Positions 11,039 through 20,070 of a stretch of DNA of 64,000 nt are shown here, piece by piece; position 1 is the first letter of the stretch, and each line of letters opens with the position of its first letter. This DNA is from Nitzschia sp. DOCU1 (lineage: Eukaryota; Bacillariophyta; Bacillariophyceae; Bacillariales; Bacillariaceae), in assembly GCA_951394045.1 (NCBI GenBank), contig OX595993.1:62001-126000 (forward strand). Direction: 5' to 3'. The notes under the pieces are model-generated. The model was not told the origin of the DNA. It saw only the letters and a list, made by a program, of their open reading frames with translations, and made no database searches. A program made the translations under genes and the position numbers.

Positions 11039-11641
11039 ATGTCCATCGGATCTAGCTTGGCCAGATCAAGAAAGTCAAGATCAAGCTGGAAGGACTCGGA
11101 TGAGTTCCAGAGCCGCTGCTTTATCTTCGAAAGCGGCGATGCTGAACGATGGGCCCGATCACAGATCCAGTTTGCCGAGCTCGTCTGCGATGTCCCTTTG
11201 GACACCGGCAAGAAGAAGATCAAGTACGCTCAGTTGCTGCTAGGAGGTGTGGCGAGGGAGAAGTTTACGAACAAGATAGCCGACCTCCGTCACAAGGATC
11301 CAAACAAAAAGGCGGAGGATACATTCAACGAGACGATTCAAACAATGTCGCGAGACTACTTTGGATCTGAACACGCCTATCGCAGGCAAAAACAGTACCT
11401 ACGCTACCATGTTTTCATGATGGAGATGTCCCTAGCCAACTTCCGTGCTGAGCTCCTACGACAAAACAGGATGTTGGCCCACTTTCCGATCCCTGAGGAC
11501 AAGACCACATGTGAGCCGTTTGACGACGACAAGCTTGTGGAGATACTCCATCGGGCGAAGAGGATTGAGTGGCAGAGAGACCCACTCACCTCTAACATTG
11601 ACCCCTTCGCTATGAGTCTTGATGATTACTACAAGTATCTC
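11039..11641 (+). pseudogene. Ty3/gypsy gag, 5' half (interrupted by Copia)
   Basis: ATG at 11039 opens about 201 residues of capsid-like, helix-rich sequence (SRCFIFESGDAERWARSQIQF, YAQLLLGGVAREKF, YFGSEHAYRRQKQYLRYHVF). The native frame reaches DDYYKYL at 11641, where the Copia LTR begins. The further open frame to 11827 is LTR sequence and not part of the protein. Joining to 18296 after removal of one ATCTC copy gives KYLEKIEAKN in frame, which identifies the two halves as one gene. Confidence 0.75.
11637..11641. repeat. Target-site duplication ATCTC (left) of the Copia element
   Basis: ATCTC directly precedes the 5' LTR and recurs directly after the 3' LTR at 18291-18295. Five bp is the usual Copia duplication length. 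Confidence 0.9.
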
Positions 11642-11945
11642 TGTCGGGAAATTGACATCCTTGATGTCAGTGTCAGGAAATTGACATCCTTGACGTTGCT
11701 GACATCAACTCCTCTTTCTTCAGCCAATTACATTTTATATTTCGATACAAGTCAAATCTTACGTATTCTCGTACAAGACGATGACATCAATCATTTCGGA
11801 CATCAAAAACAAGAAGCGAGAAATTAATTTATAGTTTTCACATCTATCAACAACGCTTTTACCAGCATCTTTCTTTCTTACCTTTATCCTTTGCTCGGCG
11901 ACTTTCCATCGCTAGCATTAGAACTGATTACAACGGTTCCTCGCA
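11642..11945 (+). repeat. 5' LTR of the Copia element
   Basis: 304 bp, TG...CA ends, matched by 17987-18290. Its first ~50 bp contain two near-identical direct copies of TGTC(G/A)GGAAATTGACATCC, with a GACATC..GATGTC inverted pair. Transcription should start in this LTR; no TATA box can be assigned with confidence. Confidence 0.93.
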
Positions 11946-11957
11946 GGTTATGAGCCC
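11946..11957 (+). promoter_or_regulatory. Primer-binding site matching the anticodon arm of initiator tRNA-Met
   Basis: The 12 bases directly after the LTR, GGTTATGAGCCC, are the exact reverse complement of GGGCTCATAACC, the conserved anticodon stem-loop of eukaryotic initiator tRNA-Met. This is not the tRNA 3' end. Drosophila copia is known to use a 5' half of initiator tRNA-Met in this way, so the same half-tRNA priming is inferred here. Confidence 0.8.
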
Positions 11958-12033
11958 AAGTTTCTGGCAGTAACTTCCTCGTTTGCAACGCATTACAAGC
12001 TTCAAAATTGTCTCTACAAGATCTTGATCAAGA

Positions 12034-13476
12034 ATGGTAACCCAGACCAGAACGGGAGTCATTGCCGCGGCATCCACCACGGCAAACGCACCAGCCGCTG
12101 CTCCGACGGCTGCTCCGACTGCTGCTCCAGCTGCCCCCCCTGCAGCGGGTGGTGGCGGCGGCGGCGGCGGTGGTGGTGGGCCTCCTGGTGGCGGTGGCGG
12201 TGGTGGAGGTGGACCTCCTCCAGCTAATCCAGTCCAGAATCCTCCTCCAGTCCCTCCACAACGAATCCTTCTCACTCCATGGGATGGAGAAATCGACTTG
12301 ACTACTCGTCATGGTCAAAGAATGTGGGAGGAAGGAATTGAGGCGATGGATAGAAAATTCACGGGAACCGCGAAGGATCTTCCCCGTTTCATGGGTGATC
12401 TCAAAGTGCGCGTTCTCAAGTGCCGCTACAACTACATCGTTCGTTTCGGCAATCTGAGCCTCTTGTCCGACCATGGACAGATTCCATTGACCACTGTTCG
12501 AGATGCTCGTGATGCCTACAAGGCTAAAGGCGCCCCCGCAACCTTGGCGGAGGCTCAAGAGGGAATTCATCGTCTGATGATGTTCCACTTTCTTTACGAT
12601 TCGTTGGAAAATTACCCTCTCAAGAAGATTCAAAATCAACTGGACGACATTAATGAGGATGGCCCTATGTTGTTAAAGGTCATTCTGAAGTCGACTTTTA
12701 CTGCTACAAATGCGACCACGTTCTCGATCAAAGAAAAACTCTTCAATTTGGATATGAAGAGGTACAAGCACAACGTTCAAGCCTTGAATCAGGACGTTCG
12801 TGAAAAAATGGTCGATCTCGTCGCGGCAGGTCACAGAGCCGACGATACCGAGCTCGTGATCAATTTGTTTCGTGCCTACAATACAAGCACAAACGAGGAC
12901 TTCAAGACAGCTGTGGCTTTCTGGCGTAATCAGTGGGAAACTAACGAGTTCACAGATCCTGAAGTTCTCATGGAAAAGGCTGATGAGAAGTACACTTCGC
13001 TCCGCGACTTTGGGTCCTGGGGAAAGAAGTCAGCAAAAGACGAGCAAATTGTCGCTTTGACCTCGCAGATCAAATCCCTCAAAGATGGTGCCTCTTCGAA
13101 GCAAAAGAAGGGCACCGGTGGTAGCAACAAGGGGTCTAGCAACACGGAACATAAACTCTCGTGGAAAAAGGATCGCTCTCTCTCCACTACTCAGGAGCTG
13201 GAGCGAAATGATAAGACTTATAAATGGTGCACTGGACCTGGACACGGTGGTACCGCAATGTGGGTACTCCACGACCCTGGAACTTGCAAAGACTATGGTA
13301 AAGAAAAGAAATCCAAGTCGAACAAGGTCACTTTCAAGGAAAATGGCGACGACGCTGGCGCAACCGGATACAATAAAACAGCTTTGACCGGAATGATCAA
13401 GCGCAACAACAAAGATCTTTCTGACGATGAGGTCACTTCCAAGCTCGAGGCCATCATGGCCGTCATGCAGTCCTGA
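12034..13476 (+). CDS. gag: Copia Gag (capsid-nucleocapsid protein)
   Basis: 480 residues from ATG at 12034. The N-terminus is low-complexity: an Ala/Pro/Thr run, then a Gly/Pro-rich stretch at about residues 40-72. The central 250 residues are helix-rich with TPWDGEIDLTTRHGQRMWEEG and FLYDSLENYPLKKIQNQLDD, as expected for a Copia capsid. Near residues 395-420 there is a zinc-knuckle variant (WC.....H........H....C). Gag packages element RNA into virus-like particles in the cytoplasm. It ends at TGA 13474-13476, 608 nt before pol, so Pol is not made by simple frameshifting. The ORF is undamaged. Confidence 0.85.
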   Translation: MVTQTRTGVIAAASTTANAPAAAPTAAPTAAPAAPPAAGGGGGGGGGGGPPGGGGGGGGGPPPANPVQNPPPVPPQRILLTPWDGEIDLTTRHGQRMWEEGIEAMDRKFTGTAKDLPRFMGDLKVRVLKCRYNYIVRFGNLSLLSDHGQIPLTTVRDARDAYKAKGAPATLAEAQEGIHRLMMFHFLYDSLENYPLKKIQNQLDDINEDGPMLLKVILKSTFTATNATTFSIKEKLFNLDMKRYKHNVQALNQDVREKMVDLVAAGHRADDTELVINLFRAYNTSTNEDFKTAVAFWRNQWETNEFTDPEVLMEKADEKYTSLRDFGSWGKKSAKDEQIVALTSQIKSLKDGASSKQKKGTGGSNKGSSNTEHKLSWKKDRSLSTTQELERNDKTYKWCTGPGHGGTAMWVLHDPGTCKDYGKEKKSKSNKVTFKENGDDAGATGYNKTALTGMIKRNNKDLSDDEVTSKLEAIMAVMQS

Positions 13477-14084
13477 AGGGGACGCCTGTGGGAAGCCATG
13501 GTGGCATCCTGCAGGCTCATCTGGCGACTAGCCTGGCTAGTCTGTATCTTTATGAAGCTTTGTGTATTTGCGCATTTTAACGTGGGTGAACCAAATCCGT
13601 ATATGGTTTACTCATTGTTTTCGAGACACAAGCATGCTCCACGAAAGATCAGGCCAGCCCGTCGGCCCCCGATATCAATTTGTACGCTATCTGAGACCTA
13701 CTGTGTCCTTTCGCACATCAGATTGCGAGTAAGCTTTTTGGTTCTGATACCATGGCTTGCGACAGTGATTGCGGATGATTGTCAAGTCATGAACGAGTTA
13801 TCACCTTGCTCTGTTCTAGAACCCATTTTGTTATTTCTTCTCGTTGGATCGTGTCTCCTTTACCGGCGACCGCCTGACAAATTCTTTGCCCTGCCAAGCG
13901 ACATTATTATCGCTGTGGCTCCTAAAGGGGCAAACATTCGAAGATTTCTGCGCATTATCGTTTTCTCGATTCTGACTTTTCTCCTGACGAGCCAATTGCC
14001 CGACATTTCATTCCAAGGACTGTTCAAAGTATCAAAGTATCGAAGGCTCGGCACTCAAGCTGTGAACATGAACATTGCGCATTC
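13477..14084 (+). other. gag-pol spacer of the Copia element
   Basis: 608 bases between the gag stop and the pol ATG. Every frame is interrupted except a 207-codon ORF (13498-14121) rich in hydrophobic residues. That ORF overlaps the pol start in another frame and has no homology I recognise; I treat it as incidental. The spacer may hold signals for separate Pol expression, such as splicing or internal initiation. Confidence 0.5.
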
Positions 14085-17000
14085 ATGGCAATGCTTGAAA
14101 AGGAGAGCTCGCCCCACTTGATCGGTGACTGGGACTCTGACTCCATTCCAATAGTTGTCGACTCGGCCAGCTCGGCCTCCATGACACCGTTCAAAAGTGA
14201 CTTGCGGAACATCAGACCTTACAAGTCATTGGTAACAGGTTTTGGTGCAAGCAATATTACGCATGTTGGCGAGGTATCTTGGTGTGTTAAGGACATCAAC
14301 GGCAACAACGTCTATCTCGAAGACGATACTTGCTACTATGCTCCAAACGCTCCGTATCGGTTGCTCTGCCCACACAACTGGAAAAAATGTCGCAACAAGA
14401 AGCGATACGAGGCGGGAGAAACAGAGGGAGATAAGGCAACTTTCATGCTATCCCCCGATGACTTGGACGATGACTACGTTCTATCTTGGAATCGTGGAAA
14501 AACCCTGGTGACGTGCAAGATTGATCCTTCGAACAATCTGCCTACTGTTTACACTACGGGCGAATATCGCGAGTTCAAGACCTTTGTTTCGGCATTCCAA
14601 GCCTTCCCGAACGTTATCGAGGATGATGATGACGACGAAATGGGAGAAGCTATGTCAATTGCTGCGGATTCTGACGACGACACCGTTCAGGATCATGACG
14701 CAGAGAGCTTCGCAACACCGTCGAAAGCAAAGAGGGTGGATTTTTCTGTGGGTCCGAATCAAAAGGAACCAACTGTTTCGATCGATGATCCGATTACTCA
14801 TCGAGACGAAGAGCTCTTTCTTTCCTGGCATCTCAAGCTCGGTCAAGCCCCATATCAATATATTCTTTGGGCTGCCGAACTTGGAATCCTGCCACCCAAG
14901 CTGAAGAAAATACGGAACGTCGTATGCCCTGCATGCATGTATGGCAAGCAGAAGCGACGACCATGGCAAACTAAAGGGTCGGCAGAACAACAAGGAAAGA
15001 TCAAAAAGGCAACTCGACCAGGCGAATGCGTCTCGGTTGATCAATTAATTTCCGGCGTTCCAGGTCTCGTGGGACAAACGACTGGTAAATTGACGAAGAG
15101 TCGATACATGGTGGCTACGATTTTTGTGGACCACTACTCGGATCTCGACTACGTTCACGTGCAAGCCTCCACTTCGGCGGAGGACACCATTGAAGCAAAA
15201 CAAGCCTTCGAGAAATTTGCACTCGATCGTGGCGTCAAAATTGAACAATATCATGCCGACAATGGCATTTTTGCATCTAGAGGTTTTAGGGAAGAGGTGC
15301 ACCGCTGTGGCCAAAAGCTAACCTTTTGCGGCGTTGGCGCTCATCATCAAAATGGGGTGGCCGAACGTCGCATCCAAGACCTCACCGACTCTGCTCGAGC
15401 AATGCTAGCTCATGCATCTCATCGCAATCCCGCTGTGACTGCTCATTTGTGGCCGTATGCTTTGCGGCATGCGAGCTACACGAGACGAATTTTGCCCCGC
15501 AATGGGCATAGCAAGAGTCCAGAAGAGTTCTTCACACGAGCTCCAGTTCGTCCGACAACGAAATATTTGCATCCCTTTGGTTGCCCCGTCTATGTTCTGC
15601 AGGCAGCGCTTCAGAGTGGGGGAACACAACCAAAGTGGAACGATCGATCAAGAGTTGGCGTTTATCTGGGCCATTCAGCCCAGCACGCACCAAGTGTTGC
15701 ACTCATTCTGAATCCGACGACAGGCTACGTGTCGCCACAATTTCATTGCATCTACGATAACAAGTTCGACACTCCAAGTCGTGACAAAAAATTTTCTCAG
15801 CTATGGGCCGATAAGGCTGGATTATCAGAGGAGCCTGAAGAAGAACCTTCGTTTGATTTCTCTCCAAGCGATTATACAGGCAGAGCAATTCCAATGCATC
15901 TGCAGGTTCCTTTCGAGCCTACCGTTCTGGCAGCCGAAGAGTCGACTCAAGACGACGATTTCCCAATTCCTGATGATGAGGGGGACGATGCCGCAAACGA
16001 AGATCAAGATTTGGCCCTCGATGAATTCAACGATGAACAGCCTAATCAAGAACCTCTAAATCCCATGCAAGAGCAAGAGGGAGCAATTCAGTCTCCGTTC
16101 TTTGCCGATGAACCGATTAGAACAACGAGAAGTGGCCGGGTAATCCAACGAACTCGCCGGCTTACAGAGTCCGAGTTATTACCAAGACTTCGTTCTCTGG
16201 TCTCCATTGCTCATCACGTGACCAATGTGCTGTCTCGCTTGGACGACAATAGCCTCAACGAGTTGACAAAGTTTGTCGCCTTTCCTGCAAGTCTGGCAGA
16301 TAGCGACACGATGTACCTCAAGGAAGCGATGCAGCAACCAGACAAAGATAAGTTTCTGGAAGCCATGGTCAAGGAAATTGATGATCATACTCGTCGTGGA
16401 CATTGGAGGGTGACGACTAAAGCCGAAATGCGTTCTAAAGGTTACAATTATAGGCCAATCATGGCAATTTGGTCCTTTAAACGCAAGCGCAATCCATTCG
16501 GCGAAATAACCAAGTACAAGGCTCGCCTCTGTTGCCACGGAGGCCAAACCATCAAAGGCGTTCACTACGATGAATCGTTCTCTCCTGTAGTCGCTTGGTC
16601 AACTGTGCGACTAATGCTTACACTTTCGGAAGTCTATGGATGGCATGCTCGGCAGATTGATTTTGTTCTCGCTTTCCCGCAGGCAAAAGTTAAAACGGAC
16701 ATTTACATGAACGTGCCCGAAAAATTTCGTCTCGATTCCAAAGGCGCGATGATCCTCGATGAAAAAGCCCCTCATCCTTCGAAGCAAGACTCTTGTGTCA
16801 AGCTAATTCAAAACGTTTACGGATTGGTCGATGCTAGTTTGACCTGGCATCAGCATATTTCCAAACAAGGCCTCGAGGATTTCGGATTCAAGAGAAGCCA
16901 AACTGATCCATGCCTGTTCATTAAAGGCAACATTTTGTTCATTCTGTACGTCGACGATGCCGTCTGTTTGACGCCGAATAAAGCAGATGCAGACAAGTTG

Positions 17001-17957
17001 ATTGTTGACCTTGCGAACAAGGGTTACATCCTTACAGATGAAGGCCCACTGTCAGCATATCTCGGAATTCAGGTTGAGCGATTGAGTGGAAACCGAATCT
17101 CGATGAAGCAACCCGCATTTATTGATCAAATAATCGAGCAATGCAATCTCAAAGATCAACGAATGCACGACACACCAGCCGATGCGATTTTGCACCGTGA
17201 CGAAGACGGCGCAGAAAGAAAGACCGAGTTTCATTACCGTTCAATCATCGGACAACTCAATTATTTGGCGGCAACGACAAGGCCAGAAATCACGTTTGCC
17301 GTTCATCAATGCGCGAGATTCTGCGAGAATCCGAAGACGAGTCATGAAAAGGCCGTCAAGCGGATCATTCGATATTTAAAACGAACGCGGGATCAAGGCA
17401 TCATCATGCAGATTGACGAATCAAAAGGAATTGAATGTTTCGTTGATGCTGACTTTGCCGGTGGCTTTCGAAAGGAAAACACCAAAAACCCAAGGGATTG
17501 TCTCTCCCGAACCGGCTATGTTATCAAGTATGCCGGATGTCCAATCGTGTGGTATTCGAAACTGCAATCGACAATTGCGCTCTCCACTACCGAAGCCGAA
17601 TACATGGCATTAAGCACCGCTGCGCGAGAAGTGATTTACCTCATCAATCTGACAGATGAATTGAAGTCTCATGGTGTCGATCTGATCACTTCGAAACCAA
17701 AAATTTGCGTCACTATCTTCGAAGACAACGCTGGAGCCATCGAGTTGGCAAAACTTCCAAAGCTGCGCCCTCGTACCAAGCATCTCGCAATTCAGTATCA
17801 TCACTTCAGATCTTGGACGATGAAAGGACTCGACGGCAGCGATCCAAAAATTCAAGTCAAACACATTATTACCGACAAACAACAAGCAGATATCTTTACA
17901 AAGCCGCTTCCAAGACACCAATTCCAGGCGCTGCGACAGTTGTTGTGTGGTTGGTAA
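14085..17957 (+). CDS. pol: Copia Pol polyprotein (protease, integrase, reverse transcriptase, RNase H)
   Basis: 1290 residues, uninterrupted. Protease at about residues 20-110 has VVDSASSASM where most Copia enzymes have DSG; the catalytic Asp is kept. A GAG-pre-integrase zinc region (about 250-300) contains LSWHLKLGQ and CPACMYGKQK. The integrase core has D319 (VDQ), D392 (HADNG) and E427 (NGVAERR), a D-D-35-E arrangement. RT carries FSPVV, the RQIDFVLAFPQA motif and the catalytic YVDD at 955-958. RNase H starts at FVDADFAGG (D1121) with STTEAEYMAL and ends with the diagnostic ADIFTKPL. The complete frame and matching LTRs suggest a potentially active copy. Confidence 0.93.
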   Translation: MAMLEKESSPHLIGDWDSDSIPIVVDSASSASMTPFKSDLRNIRPYKSLVTGFGASNITHVGEVSWCVKDINGNNVYLEDDTCYYAPNAPYRLLCPHNWKKCRNKKRYEAGETEGDKATFMLSPDDLDDDYVLSWNRGKTLVTCKIDPSNNLPTVYTTGEYREFKTFVSAFQAFPNVIEDDDDDEMGEAMSIAADSDDDTVQDHDAESFATPSKAKRVDFSVGPNQKEPTVSIDDPITHRDEELFLSWHLKLGQAPYQYILWAAELGILPPKLKKIRNVVCPACMYGKQKRRPWQTKGSAEQQGKIKKATRPGECVSVDQLISGVPGLVGQTTGKLTKSRYMVATIFVDHYSDLDYVHVQASTSAEDTIEAKQAFEKFALDRGVKIEQYHADNGIFASRGFREEVHRCGQKLTFCGVGAHHQNGVAERRIQDLTDSARAMLAHASHRNPAVTAHLWPYALRHASYTRRILPRNGHSKSPEEFFTRAPVRPTTKYLHPFGCPVYVLQAALQSGGTQPKWNDRSRVGVYLGHSAQHAPSVALILNPTTGYVSPQFHCIYDNKFDTPSRDKKFSQLWADKAGLSEEPEEEPSFDFSPSDYTGRAIPMHLQVPFEPTVLAAEESTQDDDFPIPDDEGDDAANEDQDLALDEFNDEQPNQEPLNPMQEQEGAIQSPFFADEPIRTTRSGRVIQRTRRLTESELLPRLRSLVSIAHHVTNVLSRLDDNSLNELTKFVAFPASLADSDTMYLKEAMQQPDKDKFLEAMVKEIDDHTRRGHWRVTTKAEMRSKGYNYRPIMAIWSFKRKRNPFGEITKYKARLCCHGGQTIKGVHYDESFSPVVAWSTVRLMLTLSEVYGWHARQIDFVLAFPQAKVKTDIYMNVPEKFRLDSKGAMILDEKAPHPSKQDSCVKLIQNVYGLVDASLTWHQHISKQGLEDFGFKRSQTDPCLFIKGNILFILYVDDAVCLTPNKADADKLIVDLANKGYILTDEGPLSAYLGIQVERLSGNRISMKQPAFIDQIIEQCNLKDQRMHDTPADAILHRDEDGAERKTEFHYRSIIGQLNYLAATTRPEITFAVHQCARFCENPKTSHEKAVKRIIRYLKRTRDQGIIMQIDESKGIECFVDADFAGGFRKENTKNPRDCLSRTGYVIKYAGCPIVWYSKLQSTIALSTTEAEYMALSTAAREVIYLINLTDELKSHGVDLITSKPKICVTIFEDNAGAIELAKLPKLRPRTKHLAIQYHHFRSWTMKGLDGSDPKIQVKHIITDKQQADIFTKPLPRHQFQALRQLLCGW

Positions 17958-17977
17958 CTTGCGAATCCGTGCGATTT

Positions 17978-17986
17978 GAGAGGGAG
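17978..17986 (+). promoter_or_regulatory. Polypurine tract of the Copia element
   Basis: GAGAGGGAG directly abuts the 3' LTR. It is the expected plus-strand DNA primer site. Confidence 0.85.
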
Positions 17987-18290
17987 TGTCGGGAAATTGA
18001 CATCCTTGATGTCAGTGTCAGGAAATTGACATCCTTGACGTTGCTGACATCAACTCCTCTTTCTTCAGCCAATTACATTTTATATTTCGATACAAGTCAA
18101 ATCTTACGTATTCTCGTACAAGACGATGACATCAATCATTTCGGACATCAAAAACAAGAAGCGAGAAATTAATTTATAGTTTTCACATCTATCAACAACG
18201 CTTTTACCAGCATCTTTCTTTCTTACCTTTATCCTTTGCTCGGCGACTTTCCATCGCTAGCATTAGAACTGATTACAACGGTTCCTCGCA
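17987..18290 (+). repeat. 3' LTR of the Copia element
   Basis: 304 bp, no difference seen by eye from 11642-11945. It starts TGTCGG after the polypurine tract and ends CTCGCA before the target duplication ATCTC (18291-18295). Confidence 0.93.
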
Positions 18291-18830
18291 ATCTCGAGAA
18301 GATCGAAGCCAAGAACGTCGACAATGCGATGCGGCAAGAGCAAAAGAACAAAGAAAAGAAAAAAGAAGCCAGCAGGTCCCAAAGCGAAAGCAAGGACGGC
18401 GGTAAAAGAGGCAAAGACCGCAAAAAGGGCAAGAAGGGGGACCGAAAGGAACCCTGTAAGCACTGCGGCAAGTTCCATCCGGCCCCCGACGACAAGTGTT
18501 GGAGTCTCCCTGGCAATGCCAAGGATCGTTCGAACAAGCGTCCGAGAGGCAAGGGCGAGAACATGTTCTCGGCGCTCCAAATGGAGACTGTAGTCAAAGC
18601 CCTTGCCAAGAAACAGTCTAAGAAAGACAAAGTTAAAACCAAAACCAAAAGGCAAGTAAGCTTTCAGCTGAACAAACAGTCAGACAGTAGCAGTAATGAA
18701 AATAGCGATTCTACATGGACTACAATGGCGAAAATGAACATAGTTTTGCTATTCGAACATCGCGCCCTGGAATAGAGCTGAATAGGAAAATTGCCAGGAG
18801 GCTAACTACAGAAATAATCCTACGTTCTTA
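18291..18830 (+). pseudogene. Ty3/gypsy gag, 3' half with zinc knuckle
   Basis: Continues the frame of the gag 5' half after the Copia target repeat: LEKIEAKNVDNAMRQ, a long Lys/Arg-rich nucleocapsid segment (GKDRKKGKKGDRK), then a zinc knuckle CKHCGKFHPAPDDKCW (C-X2-C-X3-H-X6-C). The formal frame stops at 18775. From about 18700 the family sequence continues in another frame (DYNGENEHSF, RPGIELNRKIARRLTTEII), so at least one frameshift lies near 18700 and another just before the protease. Confidence 0.7.
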
Positions 18831-18998
18831 GAACTCTTCTAGACACGGGTACTAGTTGTTCTATTGTTCTTAAGAACTTTGTGACGCTTAACCAGCTCAT
18901 TCCCACTGGAAAACGAGTTACTACTTCGACGACTATGGGCGGCAAAGTCAAGACGGACAAAGTTGCAAAGATTCGCTTCAGGATCCCTGAACTCTCGA
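18821..18998 (+). pseudogene. Ty3/gypsy aspartic protease, N-terminal half
   Basis: Reads YVLRTLLDTGTSCSIVLKNF with the DTGTS active site, then TTMGGKVKTDKVAKIRFRIPELS. The family sequence breaks off after PELS at 18998, inside the protease, exactly where the 21-kb insertion starts. The missing C-terminal half is found at 40096. Confidence 0.8.
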
Positions 18999-19039
18999 TA
19001 GTGGTCCGTGTCTCCGGAGGAATGACCCAACTCACCAGT

Positions 19040-19069
19040 CGACTCACGGGGTAGGGGACCCGGGAGTCG
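19040..19069. repeat. Hairpin close to the left end of the 21-kb insert
   Basis: CGACTCACGGGGT and ACCCGGGAGTCG form an inverted repeat with a 5-nt loop (one mismatch, one bulge), 42 bp inside the left boundary. Subterminal hairpins are a feature of rolling-circle elements, though usually at the 3' end. Confidence 0.55.
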
Positions 19070-19702
19070 GGAGCCGAAAACAAAACGAGATTAGTAAGGA
19101 TTACCTGGTGGTATATGCCAGCTCTCTAAATTTGTAGCAGGGGTTATTTTACATATGAGTTTTGGTATTACTCTGGTATTTTAAAAGCGGTCAGTGACCG
19201 TTGGAAACCGTAAATGGGATATTTCTAATCGGGATTTTGCATCTGGCAAAGGACGTAATATTTATGGTATTCACAGTGATCTGGTAGCGACACTGTAAGG
19301 ATATTTACGATATCTAATTTCCCTGTTAATAAAACGCGATAACGGATTTGGGTGGTGCAAACCCGAAAAAGGGACGGTAAAGTTAAAAGCTGGTAGGAAA
19401 CGAGGCAGACAGGCTCGGCAGCAGGCCAGGGAGTTGTGTCGGGTGTTGACACAAAAAATTGGACAAAATGACAATGATGTGTTGTTTTGATTGCATCGTT
19501 CCATTGTCGCGTAGTTTGTCGCAACATCGTTTCGTTCCGCATTGTCGGGAGATATGGCTTACATTAATACCATCGGGTGATTTTGTGTTGTTCGATTGCA
19601 CTGTTTCATTGTCGCATCGTGTCGTCGCAACATCGTTTCGTTTCGCGTTGGTGGGAGATTTGGGTGGTTTGGTGGCTGCTACGTACATGTCTGTAGAAAA
19701 GC
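19070..19702. other. Left arm of the 21-kb insert without supported gene
   Basis: No convincing ORF. It holds a diverged direct repeat of about 70 bp (near 19483-19556 and 19590-19664; shared CGCAACATCGTTTCGTT core) about 107 bp apart. Confidence 0.45.
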
Positions 19703-20070
19703 ACTTTGTACTGCTGGGGTATATTTGGCCAGCAAATACACCCCGCCGGTACAAAGTCGTTTTTGAACGGAGAGATTGCGTATGTAGCCCTGCGTTGAAA
19801 TGAACTTTGTACTGCTGGGGTATATTCGGTCCGCAAATACACCCCCTCAGTACAAAGTCGTTTTTGAACGGAGAGATTGCGTATGTAGCCCTGCGTTGAA
19901 ATCAACTTTGTACTGCTGGGGTATACTCGGCCCGCAAATACACCCCGTCAGTACAAAGTCGTTTTTGAACGGAGAGATTGCGTATGTAGCCCTGCGTTGA
20001 AATCAACTTTGTTCGGCCGGCAAATACACCCCGTCAGTACAAAGTCGTTTTGAACGGGACATCGCGTAGG
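19703..20070. repeat. 101-bp tandem repeat array, each unit a long hairpin
   Basis: Units start at 19703, 19804, 19905 and 20006 with exact 101-bp spacing; the fourth is shortened. Each full unit contains ACTTTGTACTG and its exact reverse complement CAGTACAAAGT about 33 nt later, extended inward by GGGGTATA/TACACCCC, so each can fold into a near-perfect stem. The rest of the unit (AACGGAGAGATTGCGTATG) is conserved between copies. No spacers of unique sequence exist, so it is not a CRISPR array. Confidence 0.9.

Larger units (their letters stand above)
11642..18290 (+). mobile_element. Complete Ty1/Copia LTR retrotransposon (diatom CoDi-like)
   Basis: A 6649-bp element with two 304-bp LTRs that begin TGTCGG and end CTCGCA (TG...CA), a primer-binding site directly after the left LTR, separate gag and pol ORFs, a polypurine tract (GAGAGGGAG) directly before the right LTR, and an ATCTC target duplication. 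I saw no difference between the LTRs when comparing by eye, which implies a very recent insertion. Pol order (protease, integrase, RT, RNase H) defines Copia. It sits inside the gag of an older Ty3/gypsy element in the same orientation. Confidence 0.95.

Noticed and set aside
11642..11827. Continuation of the gypsy gag ORF (CREIDILDVSV...) and the matching frame at 17987-18172
   Set aside because: This frame is LTR sequence present in both LTRs. It is a chance extension, not gag or pol protein.
12028..12639. Antisense ORFs over Copia gag
   Set aside because: Shadow of the gag coding strand, caused by Gly/Pro-rich codons with no stops on the reverse.
13498..14121. 207-codon ORF with hydrophobic segments between Copia gag and pol, possible envelope-like protein
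   Set aside because: It overlaps the pol start in another frame, has no signal or family motif I recognise, and its composition looks incidental.
18660..19050. Terminal inverted repeats between 18999 and 40095
   Set aside because: Direct comparison of the first and last ~40 bp shows no convincing complementarity.
19703..20070. CRISPR array
   Set aside because: Units are contiguous and lack unique spacers, there are no cas genes, and the DNA is eukaryotic.
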